Below are positions 7,625-15,966 of a DNA stretch of 64,000 nucleotides, piece after piece (the first letter of the stretch is position 1; every line of letters begins with the position of its first letter). This DNA is from Castellaniella denitrificans (GTDB lineage Bacteria; Pseudomonadota; Gammaproteobacteria; Burkholderiales; Burkholderiaceae_B), in contig NZ_JBHSEZ010000004.1 in NCBI RefSeq assembly GCF_042653765.1, positions 310,001 to 374,000 on the forward strand, written 5' to 3'. The notes under the pieces were generated by a model that made no database searches, was not told where the DNA came from, and saw only the letters and a list, made by a program, of their open reading frames with translations. The position numbers were made by a program, and so were the translations under genes.

Positions 7625-8950
7625 CTAGCCCAGGGCGCGGATCAGCCACAGGGTAATGCCCGGGAAGAAGGCCAGCACGATGATCCGCAGGAAATCGGAC
7701 GCCAGGAAGGGCATCACCCCCAGCGCCGTTTCCTTCATGGGTACGTCCTTGGCCAGCTTGTTGATGATGTACAGGTTCATCCCGACCGGCGGGTGCACCA
7801 GGCCGATCTCGACCACCATCAGCGTCATGATGCCGAACCAGACGGATTTGTCGCCCGCCGACAGGCCGAAGAAATCCAGGCCCATGATCATGGGATAGAA
7901 GATCGGGATCGTCAGCAGGATCATCGCCAGCGAATCCATGACGCAGCCCAGCAGGATGTAGATCGCCAGGATGACGAAGAGCACCATCATGGGCGACAGG
8001 CCGCTGTCGATGACCCATTGCGCCAGCTCGTTCGGCATCTGCGACAGGGCCAGGGACGAATTCAGCAGGTCCGCGCCGATCAGCACCATGAAGATCATGC
8101 CGGTGACCCGCGCCGTGCCCAGCAGGCTCTGGCGCGTGCCTTCCCAGCGCATGCCGTTGGCCAGGGCGATCACGCCGCACGCCCCCGCCCCGATGGACGC
8201 CGCCTCGGTCGGATTGGCCCAGCCGCCGTAGATGCCCACGACCACGACCACGAACACCAGCATGATGGGCACGGTGCGCATCAGCGCCGCCAGGGCCTCG
8301 GCCCTGGGCGCCTTGGTGCCGGTGGGGCCGGATTCGGGATTGCGCGTGACGAGGATGCGGATCACGATCAGGTAGCCCAGCGCGGCCAGGATGCCGGGAA
8401 TCACGGCGGCCATGAACAGCTTGCCGATGGAGTCCTGGACCAGCACCGCGTAGATGATCAGTGGCACCGAGGGCGGGATCAGGATGCCCAGCGTGCCGCT
8501 GGCCGCCAGCGTGCCCGTGGCCAGGCGCCCCGAGTAGCCGTGCGCGCGCAGCTCGGGCAGCGCCACCTGCCCCATCGTGGCCGCCGTGGCCAGCGACGAG
8601 CCGCAGATCGCCCCGAACGAGGCGCACGCCGCCACCGAGGCCATCGCCATGCCCCCGCGCCAGTGCCCGATCAGCTTGCCGGCCGCATCGAACAGCGCCT
8701 TGGACAGCCCGCCGTGTGTGGCGAACTGCCCCATCAGGATGAACAGCGGCACCACCGCCAGGTCGTAGTTCGACAGGCGCGCATAGGCCAGGTCGCTGAG
8801 CGTATACAGCAGTCCGTTCAAGGCCCAGTCGCTGGAGGCCACGTAGATCACCGCCCCGGCCAGCAGCATCGCCACCGCGATCTGCACCCGGAGCACCAGC
8901 AATACCAGCAGCCCTGCGAGACCGCTCAGGCCCACCGCCATCCCGCTCAT
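7625..8950 (-). CDS. dctM: TRAP transporter large permease (DctM family)
   Basis: This 441-residue integral membrane protein with about 12 hydrophobic segments is the ion-coupled large subunit of a TRAP importer. Family features include VVPLFILMGQFATHGGLS, ASVAACASFGAICGSSLATAATMG, GTLGILIPPSVPLIIYAV and EIGLVHPPVGMNLYIIN. It starts in a four-base ATGA overlap with dctQ and lies directly upstream of hpaG1 in the same operon. Placement argues that the cargo is an aromatic acid feeding the pathway (4-hydroxyphenylacetate or homoprotocatechuate), replacing the MFS carrier HpaX of E. coli; substrate identity is inferred. Confidence 0.92.
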   Translation of the reverse strand: MSGMAVGLSGLAGLLVLLVLRVQIAVAMLLAGAVIYVASSDWALNGLLYTLSDLAYARLSNYDLAVVPLFILMGQFATHGGLSKALFDAAGKLIGHWRGGMAMASVAACASFGAICGSSLATAATMGQVALPELRAHGYSGRLATGTLAASGTLGILIPPSVPLIIYAVLVQDSIGKLFMAAVIPGILAALGYLIVIRILVTRNPESGPTGTKAPRAEALAALMRTVPIMLVFVVVVVGIYGGWANPTEAASIGAGACGVIALANGMRWEGTRQSLLGTARVTGMIFMVLIGADLLNSSLALSQMPNELAQWVIDSGLSPMMVLFVILAIYILLGCVMDSLAMILLTIPIFYPMIMGLDFFGLSAGDKSVWFGIMTLMVVEIGLVHPPVGMNLYIINKLAKDVPMKETALGVMPFLASDFLRIIVLAFFPGITLWLIRALG

Positions 8951-9507
8951 GCCGACACCCCGTGATCGACGGCCATCTGTTCACGGCGCCCCAGGTACCG
9001 GGCATGCCCGAGCGCCGCCCGGACGCGCCAGAGCGCGCACAGGGCGGTCAGCAGCAGGCTGGGCACGATGGCCGCCACGGGCATCCAGATCGGCAGGCCC
9101 AGCAAGGTGGTGAAATCACCCGTCTCGCGCAGATGCAGGGCCGACAGCCAGGTCCGCCAGGCCAGCACCAGCATGGCCGCCACCAGCAGGCACTCGCAGG
9201 AGGCGTCGAGGCGGCTCTTGGCGGTCGCCGGGAGCCGCTCGGTGAACAGATCGACCCGCAGGTGATCGCCCACCAGCGTGCAGTAGGGCAGGAAGGCGGC
9301 GGCGGCCACCGCCGTCCCCACCTGCATCATCTCGACGTCGCCGGTGATCGAGCCAAAGCCCAGCTTGCGCCCGACGATGGAGACCAGCGACATGCCGACC
9401 AGCAGGATGAACAGCATCCCGCCCCCCAGGGCCAGGCCCGTGGCCAGCCGATTCAGGATCGGCCAGCCCCGGCTGCGGCGGGCCAGTTCGGTTCCGGTGT
9501 AATCCAT
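8947..9507 (-). CDS. dctQ: TRAP transporter small permease (DctQ family)
   Basis: This 186-residue protein with four hydrophobic helices is typical of the small membrane subunit that stabilises DctM. Recognisable stretches are LFILLVGMSLVSIVGRKLGF, GDVEMMQVGTAVAAAAFLPY, the LVGDHLRVDLFTERLP segment characteristic of DctQ, and TLLGLPIWMPVAAIVPSLLLT. It lies 18 bases after dctP and overlaps dctM by four bases, so the three subunits are co-translated in the order P-Q-M. Confidence 0.9.
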   Translation of the reverse strand: MDYTGTELARRSRGWPILNRLATGLALGGGMLFILLVGMSLVSIVGRKLGFGSITGDVEMMQVGTAVAAAAFLPYCTLVGDHLRVDLFTERLPATAKSRLDASCECLLVAAMLVLAWRTWLSALHLRETGDFTTLLGLPIWMPVAAIVPSLLLTALCALWRVRAALGHARYLGRREQMAVDHGVSA

Positions 9508-9525
9508 GATCTGAATCCGTGTCGG

Positions 9526-10545
9526 TTATTGACGCGCCAGCGCGTGCGCGGCTTCGGACAGCTTCGTGCCGTCGAGGCCCTTCTTGTCCATTTCCGCGCG
9601 CCACTCGGTGTCGACCGCGCGGGCGGCGTTCTTCATGGCGCCGAGATCGGCTTCGCCGATGTCGACCACTTGGCCGCCGGCGGCCCGCACCTTGGCCTGC
9701 GTCTGCGCGGCCACGTCGTCCCAGACCTTGCCGAAGCGCTCGACCAGCGCCGGTCCGCTGTTGCGGTCGATGACGGCCTTCAGGTCGGGCGCGAGGCCAT
9801 CGTACTTCTGCTGGTTCATCAGCAGCACCAGCACCGTGGCGGCGGGATAGGCCTGGCCGGCGGCGGGTTGCGTATGATATCGAGTGACCTCTTCGAGCTT
9901 GGTGGGCAGCACGACTTCCCAGGCGCCCATGGCGCCGTCGACCACACCCTTGGAAATGGCCTCGGTGACCTGGCCCGGCGGCATGGAAACCGGCTCGCCG
10001 CCCAGGGCGGCCAGGGTCTTGGAAGCCATGCGCGTGGGCGTGCGCAGCTTCAGGCCCTTGAAGTCCCCAAGGCTGGCGATGGCCCGCTTGGACGTATGCA
10101 GGGCCACGCCGCCGTCCACGTGCACGGCCAGCACCTTGTACTTGGAGAATTCCTGCTTGGCGTACTGTTCGTAGAAATTCCAGGCGGCGCGGCTGCCGCT
10201 GGCGGCATCCCTGACGACGAAGGGCAGTTCCATGGCTTCGATGGCCGGGAAGCGGCCCGCCGAATAGCCGGGCGCCGTCCAGACGATGTCGGCCACGCCG
10301 CGCAGGGCCTGGTCCGCCAGCTGGCCCGGCGTGCCGCCCAGCTGCATGGCGGGGTAGAACTGGCAGGCGATGCGCCCGGACGATTCCTGGGCCAGCGTGG
10401 CGCACCAGGGTTCGAGTACCATTTGCTGAGCCGCGGCGGCCGACGGCAGGAAATGCGCGATCTTGAGAGTGACTTCCTGGGCGGCGGCGGGATTGCCGAC
10501 GGAAGCGGCCAGCGCCAGGGCCAGTACGGCGAGTCGTCGTTGCAT
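9526..10545 (-). CDS. dctP: TRAP transporter substrate-binding protein (DctP family)
   Basis: This 339-residue periplasmic receptor has a cleavable signal peptide (MQRRLAVLALALAASVGNPAAAQ). The DctP fold follows: TLKIAHFLPSAAAAQQM, the GVADIVWTAPGYSAGRFPAIE region, and the LKLRTPTRMASKTLAALGGEPVSMPPGQVTEAISKGVVDGAMG ligand-clamp region, which contains the conserved arginine that usually pairs with a substrate carboxylate. I chose the ATG at 10545 because it begins the signal peptide and has CGGAGAAG upstream; the frame stays open 12 codons further. It is the first gene of the leftward hpa operon, facing hpaR. Confidence 0.92.
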   Translation of the reverse strand: MQRRLAVLALALAASVGNPAAAQEVTLKIAHFLPSAAAAQQMVLEPWCATLAQESSGRIACQFYPAMQLGGTPGQLADQALRGVADIVWTAPGYSAGRFPAIEAMELPFVVRDAASGSRAAWNFYEQYAKQEFSKYKVLAVHVDGGVALHTSKRAIASLGDFKGLKLRTPTRMASKTLAALGGEPVSMPPGQVTEAISKGVVDGAMGAWEVVLPTKLEEVTRYHTQPAAGQAYPAATVLVLLMNQQKYDGLAPDLKAVIDRNSGPALVERFGKVWDDVAAQTQAKVRAAGGQVVDIGEADLGAMKNAARAVDTEWRAEMDKKGLDGTKLSEAAHALARQ

Positions 10546-10605
10546 ATGTCTTCTCCGGATGAGGATGGGTTTTATGAGCATCGGCTGGGTTCAGTTGCCG
10601 ATTCA

Positions 10606-10653
10606 CTAACATGTTATTGTTATTTTCAGGCACTATAAAGCTAACATATTAGC
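10606..10653. promoter_or_regulatory. Two palindromic boxes between dctP and hpaR, candidate HpaR operators
   Basis: Within the 134-base divergent gap there are two related palindromes. Box 1 contains TAACATGTTA (10607-10616), a perfect 10-bp palindrome. Box 2 is GCTAACATATTAGC (10640-10653), with perfect 5-bp arms. Both share CTAACAT, and their centres are 35 bp apart. The surrounding DNA is notably AT-rich compared with the genes. MarR-family HpaR proteins usually repress both the catabolic operon and themselves from such sites; that use here is inferred. Confidence 0.65.
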
Positions 10654-10679
10654 AAGTCAAGCACGGAAACCGGACCGAC

Positions 10680-11153
10680 ATGAACACACCGAAAATCCAT
10701 CGCAACCTGCCGCAACTCCTGCTGAAGGCGCGCGACGCCCTGCTGAGCCATTTTCGCGGGATCCTGACGCACTACGGCCTGACCGAGCAGCAATGGCGGA
10801 TCGTGCGCAGCCTGCGCGAGCAGGGTCCGCTGGAACCCAATCAGCTATGCGATGCCTGCCAGATCCTCAGCCCGAGCATGGTCGGGGTGCTGAGCCGGAT
10901 GCAGACCCAGGAACTCATCGTGCGCGAACGCTCCCCGCACGACCAGCGCCGGATCATCATCAGCCTGACGCCGCAGGGCCGGGCGGTCTACGATCGGGTC
11001 GCCCCGCTGGTCGAGGCCCAATACCGCCTAATCGAGGCCGCCATCGGCCGCGATCTCATCGACCAGACCTATGCCCAGATCGACCGCCTGCTGAGCGCGC
11101 CGCTGGACCAGGTCCCTTCCGTCGAACTGCCTCCCGTGGATCCGAAGGCCTGA
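10680..11153 (+). CDS. hpaR: MarR-family repressor of homoprotocatechuate catabolism
   Basis: This 157-residue MarR-type winged-helix regulator belongs to the HpaR branch: RNLPQLLLKARDALLSHFRGIL, then HYGLTEQQWRIVRSLREQGPLEPNQLCDACQILSPSMVGVLSRM (helix-turn-helix) and the wing ERSPHDQRRIIISLTPQGRAVYD. It is transcribed away from dctP and the hpa genes. Known HpaR proteins repress the operon until 4-hydroxyphenylacetate or a related aromatic binds. The two palindromes in the shared promoter region fit this role. The last 25 residues are proline-rich and not part of the conserved fold. Confidence 0.93.
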   Translation: MNTPKIHRNLPQLLLKARDALLSHFRGILTHYGLTEQQWRIVRSLREQGPLEPNQLCDACQILSPSMVGVLSRMQTQELIVRERSPHDQRRIIISLTPQGRAVYDRVAPLVEAQYRLIEAAIGRDLIDQTYAQIDRLLSAPLDQVPSVELPPVDPKA

Positions 11154-11171
11154 GCCCGCGAGCGGCCTTCC

Positions 11172-11202
11172 GCGCCGGGCCGCGTGGCGCCGCGCCCGGC
11201 GC
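11172..11202. terminator. GC-rich hairpin between convergent hpaR and the glycan operon
   Basis: GCGCCGGGC, a 13-base spacer, then GCCCGGCGC forms a perfect 9-bp stem in the 79-base gap between the ends of hpaR and the leftward glycosyltransferase operon. There is no T-run on either side, so it could aid termination in both directions but is not a classical intrinsic terminator. Confidence 0.4.
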
Positions 11203-11232
11203 GAGACGGGCGGCGGCCCGTCCGGAGGCTCC

Positions 11233-13662
11233 CTAGCGTCCGGCCAGTTCCCGGTACACGGCCAGGTGCGCCCGGACGATCCGGTCCAGGCCGAAATCGC
11301 GCTCCGCCAGCGCCCGTCCCGCGGCGCCCATGCGGACCCGCAAAGCCTCGTCCCCGGCCAGGGCCGCGACCGCGTCGGCCAGGGCCCGCGCGTCCCGGGG
11401 CGGCACCAGCACGCCGCTGATCCCGGGCTCGATGGCGTCCCGGCACCCCGGCACGTCCGTGGTCACCACCGGCCGGCCGCAGGCGGCCGCCTCGATCAGG
11501 GACTTGGGCAGGCCTTCGCGATAGGACGGCAGCGTCACGATGTGGGCCTGCGCGTAGAAGCCGGCGACGTCCGCGCATTCGCCCACGTACTCGATCGCGC
11601 CTTCCGCCCGCCAGGCATCCAGTTCCCCGGCCGTCACCGAAGCCGGATTTTCCGGATCCAGGCTGCCGGCCAGCCGCCAGCGCAGCCCTTCGCCGCGCGC
11701 CGCGGACATCCGGGCCGCCTCGACGAATTCCCGCACGCCCTTGTCGTGCAGCAGCCTGCTGGCCATCGCGACGGTCACGGGGCCTTCCGGCCAGGGCGCG
11801 GGCGCGAACCGGTCCAGATCGACGCCCGAGCCGCGCAGCAGCACCGCCTGGGCGGGGCGCACGGCGCCGGCCTGTTCCAGCACGTCGCGGTCGGCGGTGT
11901 TCTGGAAGATCACCCGGCTGTTCGGATGCCCCAGGGCCAGGCGGTACAGGACCAGGGCCAGGCGCCGCAGCACGCCGCGCAGCCCCGAGCCCGGGATGAA
12001 CACGTAGCCCAGGCCGGAAATCGCCGCGACGTAGGCGGGCACCCCGGCCAGGCGGGCGGCGATGCCGCCGTAGAGCACGGACTTGAGCGTGACGGCATGC
12101 ACCAGGCCGGGCCGCACCCGGCGGAACAGGCGCCAGATCGCCCACAGGCTGCGGGCTTCGGTCCAGGGCCGCATGCTGGTGCGCGACAGGGGCAGGACGT
12201 GGTGCGTTAGGCCCAGCGCCTCCAGTTGCGCCACCGCCGGGCCGCCCATGGACGCGACGTGCACCTCGTAGCCCGCGTCCCGGGCGGCCAGGGCGACCGG
12301 CAGCCGGTGCGACACCAGGAACGCCGGATTGGTGATGAAGAACAACAGCCGCGGCGCCGGAACCGGCGCGGCGCCCGCCGCCGGAACCCGAACCGCGTCC
12401 GGAACCGCCGAAGCCGCCGCGCCGGCCGACGCGCGCCCCGCCCCGGCCGCCGGGAAATCGGCGGCCAGACGGCGCCAGACGGCTTCGTAGCGATCCACCA
12501 TGGCCCGCAGGCTGTAGCGCCGCTCGACGGACACCCGGGCCGCGTCGCGCCGCGCCGGCCAGCCGGCGTCGCGCACGGCATCCACCGCCTGGGCGATGGC
12601 CCCCGCCAAGGCCACCGCATCGCCCGGCGGCACGACCCAGCCATGCTCGCCCACGATGTCGGCGGCATCGCCGACGTCGGTCACCACGCAGGCCACGCCG
12701 GAGGCCATGGCCTCGGACACCACGTTGGGAAAGCCTTCGGCCTTGCTCGACAGCACGTGGATGTCCAGCGCCCGCATCAGCGCGGGAACGTCGTCGCGCC
12801 GCCCCAGGAAGATCAGGTGGTCCAGCAGGCCGTAGTGCCGCGCCAGGGCGATCAGGTCTGCGTTGTCGCGCGACATGCCCAGCCCGATCAGCACGCAGCG
12901 CAGGTCCGGATGGGCGCGCACGCACAGGGCCAGCGCCGCGAGCAGGTTCTCATGGTCCTTCAGGGGATTCCAGCGCGCCACGCTGCCCAGCAGCGGCGCG
13001 CCCTCGGGCACGCCCCAGCGGGCGCGCAGTTCGGCGGCGCCCGCCGCGTCCGGGTGCCAGACGTCCAGGTCGTAGCCGTTGGGCACCACCAGCACCCGGT
13101 CGGCACGGTACCCCCAGCCCCGGTGGACCTCGGCCGCCTTGCGGGCGCAGGCGACGATGACGCCCGGCACCCAGGACGACACCCGGGCGCAGGCCCAGGC
13201 CGCGATGCGGGAAGATCGGCTGCTTTCGCCCAGGCTGACGCCCGAATTGCGCACGCCCCAGGCCACGGCGCGGATGCCGGCCAGGCGCGCCACGAGGCCG
13301 GCGATCAGGTCGGCATGGTACATCCAGGTCTGCACCACGTCGGGGCGGCGCTCGCGCAGCAGCCGGACCAGCCGCCACAGGCCCCGGACGTTGCCGGTCC
13401 AGCCCTGCATGTCCAGGCAAACCACCTCGACGCCGGCCTCGTGCAGCCGCGCGCCCATGACGCCTTCGCCGCGCATGGACACCACCGTGTGCCGGACCGT
13501 GCCGCCGGGGGCCGTGACTAGGCGGAACAGCACGGTTTCGGCGCCGCCATGCAGCAGCCCCGAAATCACGTGCATGACCCGCAACGGCGCGCGGCCCGTC
13601 TCGGACCCGGATTCGGCGGCTGGCTGGGGAGTGGCGGGCAGGCCCGCTTCGTTTCCGTTCAT
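11233..13662 (-). CDS. Tandem glycosyltransferase: two GT4-type domains in one chain
   Basis: The 809-residue protein contains two complete GT-B glycosyltransferases. The N-terminal unit (about 26-400) starts VMHVISGLLHGGAETVLFRL and ends with the donor-binding SSKAEGFPNVVSEAMASGVACVV. The C-terminal unit (about 438-809) starts LLFFITNPAFLVSHRLPVAL, as in PssE/WbpT/CapM-like transferases, and has LPSYREGLPKSLIEAAACGRPVV. An alanine- and proline-rich linker of about 35 residues joins them. Each unit should transfer one sugar from a nucleotide donor to a lipid-linked acceptor on the cytoplasmic face. It is the last gene of the glycan operon, with GAGGAAAC before the start. Sugar specificity is unknown. 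Confidence 0.88.
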   Translation of the reverse strand: MNGNEAGLPATPQPAAESGSETGRAPLRVMHVISGLLHGGAETVLFRLVTAPGGTVRHTVVSMRGEGVMGARLHEAGVEVVCLDMQGWTGNVRGLWRLVRLLRERRPDVVQTWMYHADLIAGLVARLAGIRAVAWGVRNSGVSLGESSRSSRIAAWACARVSSWVPGVIVACARKAAEVHRGWGYRADRVLVVPNGYDLDVWHPDAAGAAELRARWGVPEGAPLLGSVARWNPLKDHENLLAALALCVRAHPDLRCVLIGLGMSRDNADLIALARHYGLLDHLIFLGRRDDVPALMRALDIHVLSSKAEGFPNVVSEAMASGVACVVTDVGDAADIVGEHGWVVPPGDAVALAGAIAQAVDAVRDAGWPARRDAARVSVERRYSLRAMVDRYEAVWRRLAADFPAAGAGRASAGAAASAVPDAVRVPAAGAAPVPAPRLLFFITNPAFLVSHRLPVALAARDAGYEVHVASMGGPAVAQLEALGLTHHVLPLSRTSMRPWTEARSLWAIWRLFRRVRPGLVHAVTLKSVLYGGIAARLAGVPAYVAAISGLGYVFIPGSGLRGVLRRLALVLYRLALGHPNSRVIFQNTADRDVLEQAGAVRPAQAVLLRGSGVDLDRFAPAPWPEGPVTVAMASRLLHDKGVREFVEAARMSAARGEGLRWRLAGSLDPENPASVTAGELDAWRAEGAIEYVGECADVAGFYAQAHIVTLPSYREGLPKSLIEAAACGRPVVTTDVPGCRDAIEPGISGVLVPPRDARALADAVAALAGDEALRVRMGAAGRALAERDFGLDRIVRAHLAVYRELAGR

Positions 13663-13695
13663 GAAGTTTCCTCGACCCTCGGGATCATCAGGTCA

Positions 13696-14841
13696 TCAGG
13701 ACGGCGACCGGCGCGCGGCGCCCTCGTCATCGGCGCCGATCGTCCCGTCCGCATCCGTCCAGGCATCATCCCAGGCCCGCAGGACGGCGTCCAGCCCATA
13801 GCGGGCCCGCACCGACCCGGCCGCCGCCCGGCCCCGGGCCTCGCGCTCGGCGGGGCCGGCGCGCATCACCCGCAGCAGGGCCCGGCCCAGGGCCGCCTCG
13901 TCGTCCAGGGGCACCAGGTCGGCCAGGCGGCCGTCCAGCGTCAGTTCCGACGGCCCCGAGGGACAGTCCGTCGCCACGCAGGGCAGCCCCAGGGCCATGG
14001 CCTCGAGCAGCGCATTGGGGAAACCCTCGACGCTGGAATTCAGCACGAAGGCATGGGCCGTGGCCAGATCCTCCCACGGGGTCCGGCTGAAGCCGGGCAG
14101 CCGGATACGGGATTCGAGCCCCAGCTCCCGGACGCGCCGCAGGCAGGCTTCGCGCTGGGCGCCGTCCCCCCAGATGCACAGGTCCCAGTCCGGACATTGC
14201 GGAGCGAGCGCGGCGAAGCATTCGATCAACCGGTCGAACCGCTTGACGGGATTGAAGCGCCCCAGCGCGGCCAGCGTGCGGCGAGGTCCCGGGGGCTCGT
14301 GGGCCCGGCACGCGGGCAACCCGTCGGGCAGCGGATTGGGGATCACCGCCACGCGGCGCACGCCCGGCGCGACCCGCAGCAGATGGGGCACGCTGCGGCG
14401 GGTCTGCACGGCGACGCGGCGCGCCCAGGGATAGGTCCAGCGCCGCAGCCGGCGCAGGACGGGTTCCAGGTTGACGCTGTGGGCCGGATCGGTGCGTTCG
14501 CCGACGACGATCGGCAGGCCCAGGCCGCGCAGGGCCAGCAGCGCCGTCACGTTGACGTTGGTCAGGAAGGACAGCACCCGGTCGGGCCGGCATTCCCGCG
14601 CCAGGCGCCGCAGGGCGGCGAGCTTGACCAGGGGGCGCAGCCAGGCCGGGCCGCGCACCCGGTCGGCCAGCCACAGCAGGCGCACGCCCGGATCCAGGAC
14701 TTGGTCGCAGCGCCCGCGCCCGGAATAGCAGCACACCAGGGTGACCTCGTCGCCACGCCGCGCCCAGGCGTTGGCCAGGGTGGCGGCCACGCGCTCGGCG
14801 CCGCCCCCGTGCATGGAACTGACGAGGAACAGGAGCTTCAC
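13696..14841 (-). CDS. GT4-family glycosyltransferase
   Basis: This 381-residue GT-B transferase has LLFLVSSMHGGGAERVAATLANAWARRGDEV at the N terminus, as in PglJ/PglH-like N-acetylhexosamine transferases. It also has LAALGRFNPVKRFDRLIECF and the donor-site EGFPNALLEAMALGLPCVATD in the C-terminal half. The start is a GTG placed directly after the TAG stop of the upstream transferase, with GGAGGG about 8 bases before it, so expression is coupled. The C-terminal 25 residues are acidic and variable. It probably adds one sugar to the lipid-linked unit made by this operon. Confidence 0.87.
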   Translation of the reverse strand: MKLLFLVSSMHGGGAERVAATLANAWARRGDEVTLVCCYSGRGRCDQVLDPGVRLLWLADRVRGPAWLRPLVKLAALRRLARECRPDRVLSFLTNVNVTALLALRGLGLPIVVGERTDPAHSVNLEPVLRRLRRWTYPWARRVAVQTRRSVPHLLRVAPGVRRVAVIPNPLPDGLPACRAHEPPGPRRTLAALGRFNPVKRFDRLIECFAALAPQCPDWDLCIWGDGAQREACLRRVRELGLESRIRLPGFSRTPWEDLATAHAFVLNSSVEGFPNALLEAMALGLPCVATDCPSGPSELTLDGRLADLVPLDDEAALGRALLRVMRAGPAEREARGRAAAGSVRARYGLDAVLRAWDDAWTDADGTIGADDEGAARRSPS

Positions 14842-15966
14842 CTAATTCACCCTCCGGCCCTGGAACACCTGTTCCCACAGGGCCATGATGCGCGCGGTAC
14901 CGAAGCGGTCGCGCGCATCGACGGCGCGGCCGGCCAGCCGCGCCCGCAGGCCGGGGTCGGCCATCAGCTCCGCCAGCCCGGCCGCGAGGGCGTCCGGATC
15001 GTCGATCGGCCGGACCAGCACGCCGTCCAGGCCCTCGCGGATGATCTCCCGGGGACCGGTATCGCAATCGGTGGCCACGCACGGCAGGCCGCAGGCCATG
15101 GCCTCGATCAGGGTGTTAGACAGGCCTTCCGCCTGGGAACTGAGCACGTACAGGTCCGAGGCGCCGTACCAGGCCGCCATGTTGCCGACGCGCCCCGGCA
15201 GGCTGACGCGCCCGTCCAGGCCCAGCTCGTCGCGCAGGGCTTCGAGTTCCCCGCGCTGCTCGCCCTCGCCCAAGATGGTCAGGTCCCAGTCGGGAAACGG
15301 CGCCGCCAGCTGGGCGAAGGCCCGCAACAGGCCGTCGAAGCCCTTGACCGGATGCAGCCTGCCCACGGCCAGCAGCCGGCGGCGGCCGGGCGCGCGCGGC
15401 GGCTCCAGGACCGGCTCGCCGTCGGCCAGCGGCCAGCGCACGGCATTGGGGATGACCTGGGCGCGCACGCCGGGCAGGTGCTCGTCGAGCCACTGCGCCG
15501 TCCCCCGGGTCAGGGCGACGACGGCGTCGGCGCGCGGATAGGCCCAGCGGCGCAGCCGTTCCCAGAACGCCGGCAGCGGCAGGCTGGGCGGGTGGGCGTG
15601 CTCGGTGGCGATCACGCGGCTGTGTCCGCGGGCGGCCAGCACCGCCAGGACCGAGCCCCGGGTCATCATGCCCAGCACGACGGACGGGCGATGGCGCCGC
15701 ACCAGCCGGCGCAGCGCCAGGACGCGCAGCAGATTGCCCCACAGGGCGCCCACGGGGCCCGCGCTGTCCCCGGCCAGCCCCAGGGCCTGGCGCCGCACGC
15801 CGTCCGGCAGCGGATAGGCATCCTGGCGGTCGTCCGTCTGGGTCACGATCATGACCCGGCAGCCGCGCGCCAGCCAGCCGGCGGCCAGGTCCACGGCCAC
15901 GCGCTCGGCGCCGCCGCCCCGCAGCGAATGGATCACGATCATCAGGTCGATCCGGTCGGCGGTCAT
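14842..15966 (-). CDS. GT4-family glycosyltransferase
   Basis: This 374-residue GT-B transferase is closely similar in layout to its downstream neighbour: LMIVIHSLRGGGAERVAVDLAAGWLARG, ATEHAHPPSLPLPAFWERLRRW, LLAVGRLHPVKGFDGLLRAF and SSQAEGLSNTLIEAMACGLPCVATDCDTGP. The pair may have arisen by duplication. The start ATG has GAGGGAAG upstream and overlaps the flippase stop in an ATGA arrangement. The open frame extends upstream only as a shadow of the flippase gene. It acts in surface-glycan assembly; donor and acceptor are unknown. Confidence 0.87.
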   Translation of the reverse strand: MTADRIDLMIVIHSLRGGGAERVAVDLAAGWLARGCRVMIVTQTDDRQDAYPLPDGVRRQALGLAGDSAGPVGALWGNLLRVLALRRLVRRHRPSVVLGMMTRGSVLAVLAARGHSRVIATEHAHPPSLPLPAFWERLRRWAYPRADAVVALTRGTAQWLDEHLPGVRAQVIPNAVRWPLADGEPVLEPPRAPGRRRLLAVGRLHPVKGFDGLLRAFAQLAAPFPDWDLTILGEGEQRGELEALRDELGLDGRVSLPGRVGNMAAWYGASDLYVLSSQAEGLSNTLIEAMACGLPCVATDCDTGPREIIREGLDGVLVRPIDDPDALAAGLAELMADPGLRARLAGRAVDARDRFGTARIMALWEQVFQGRRVN

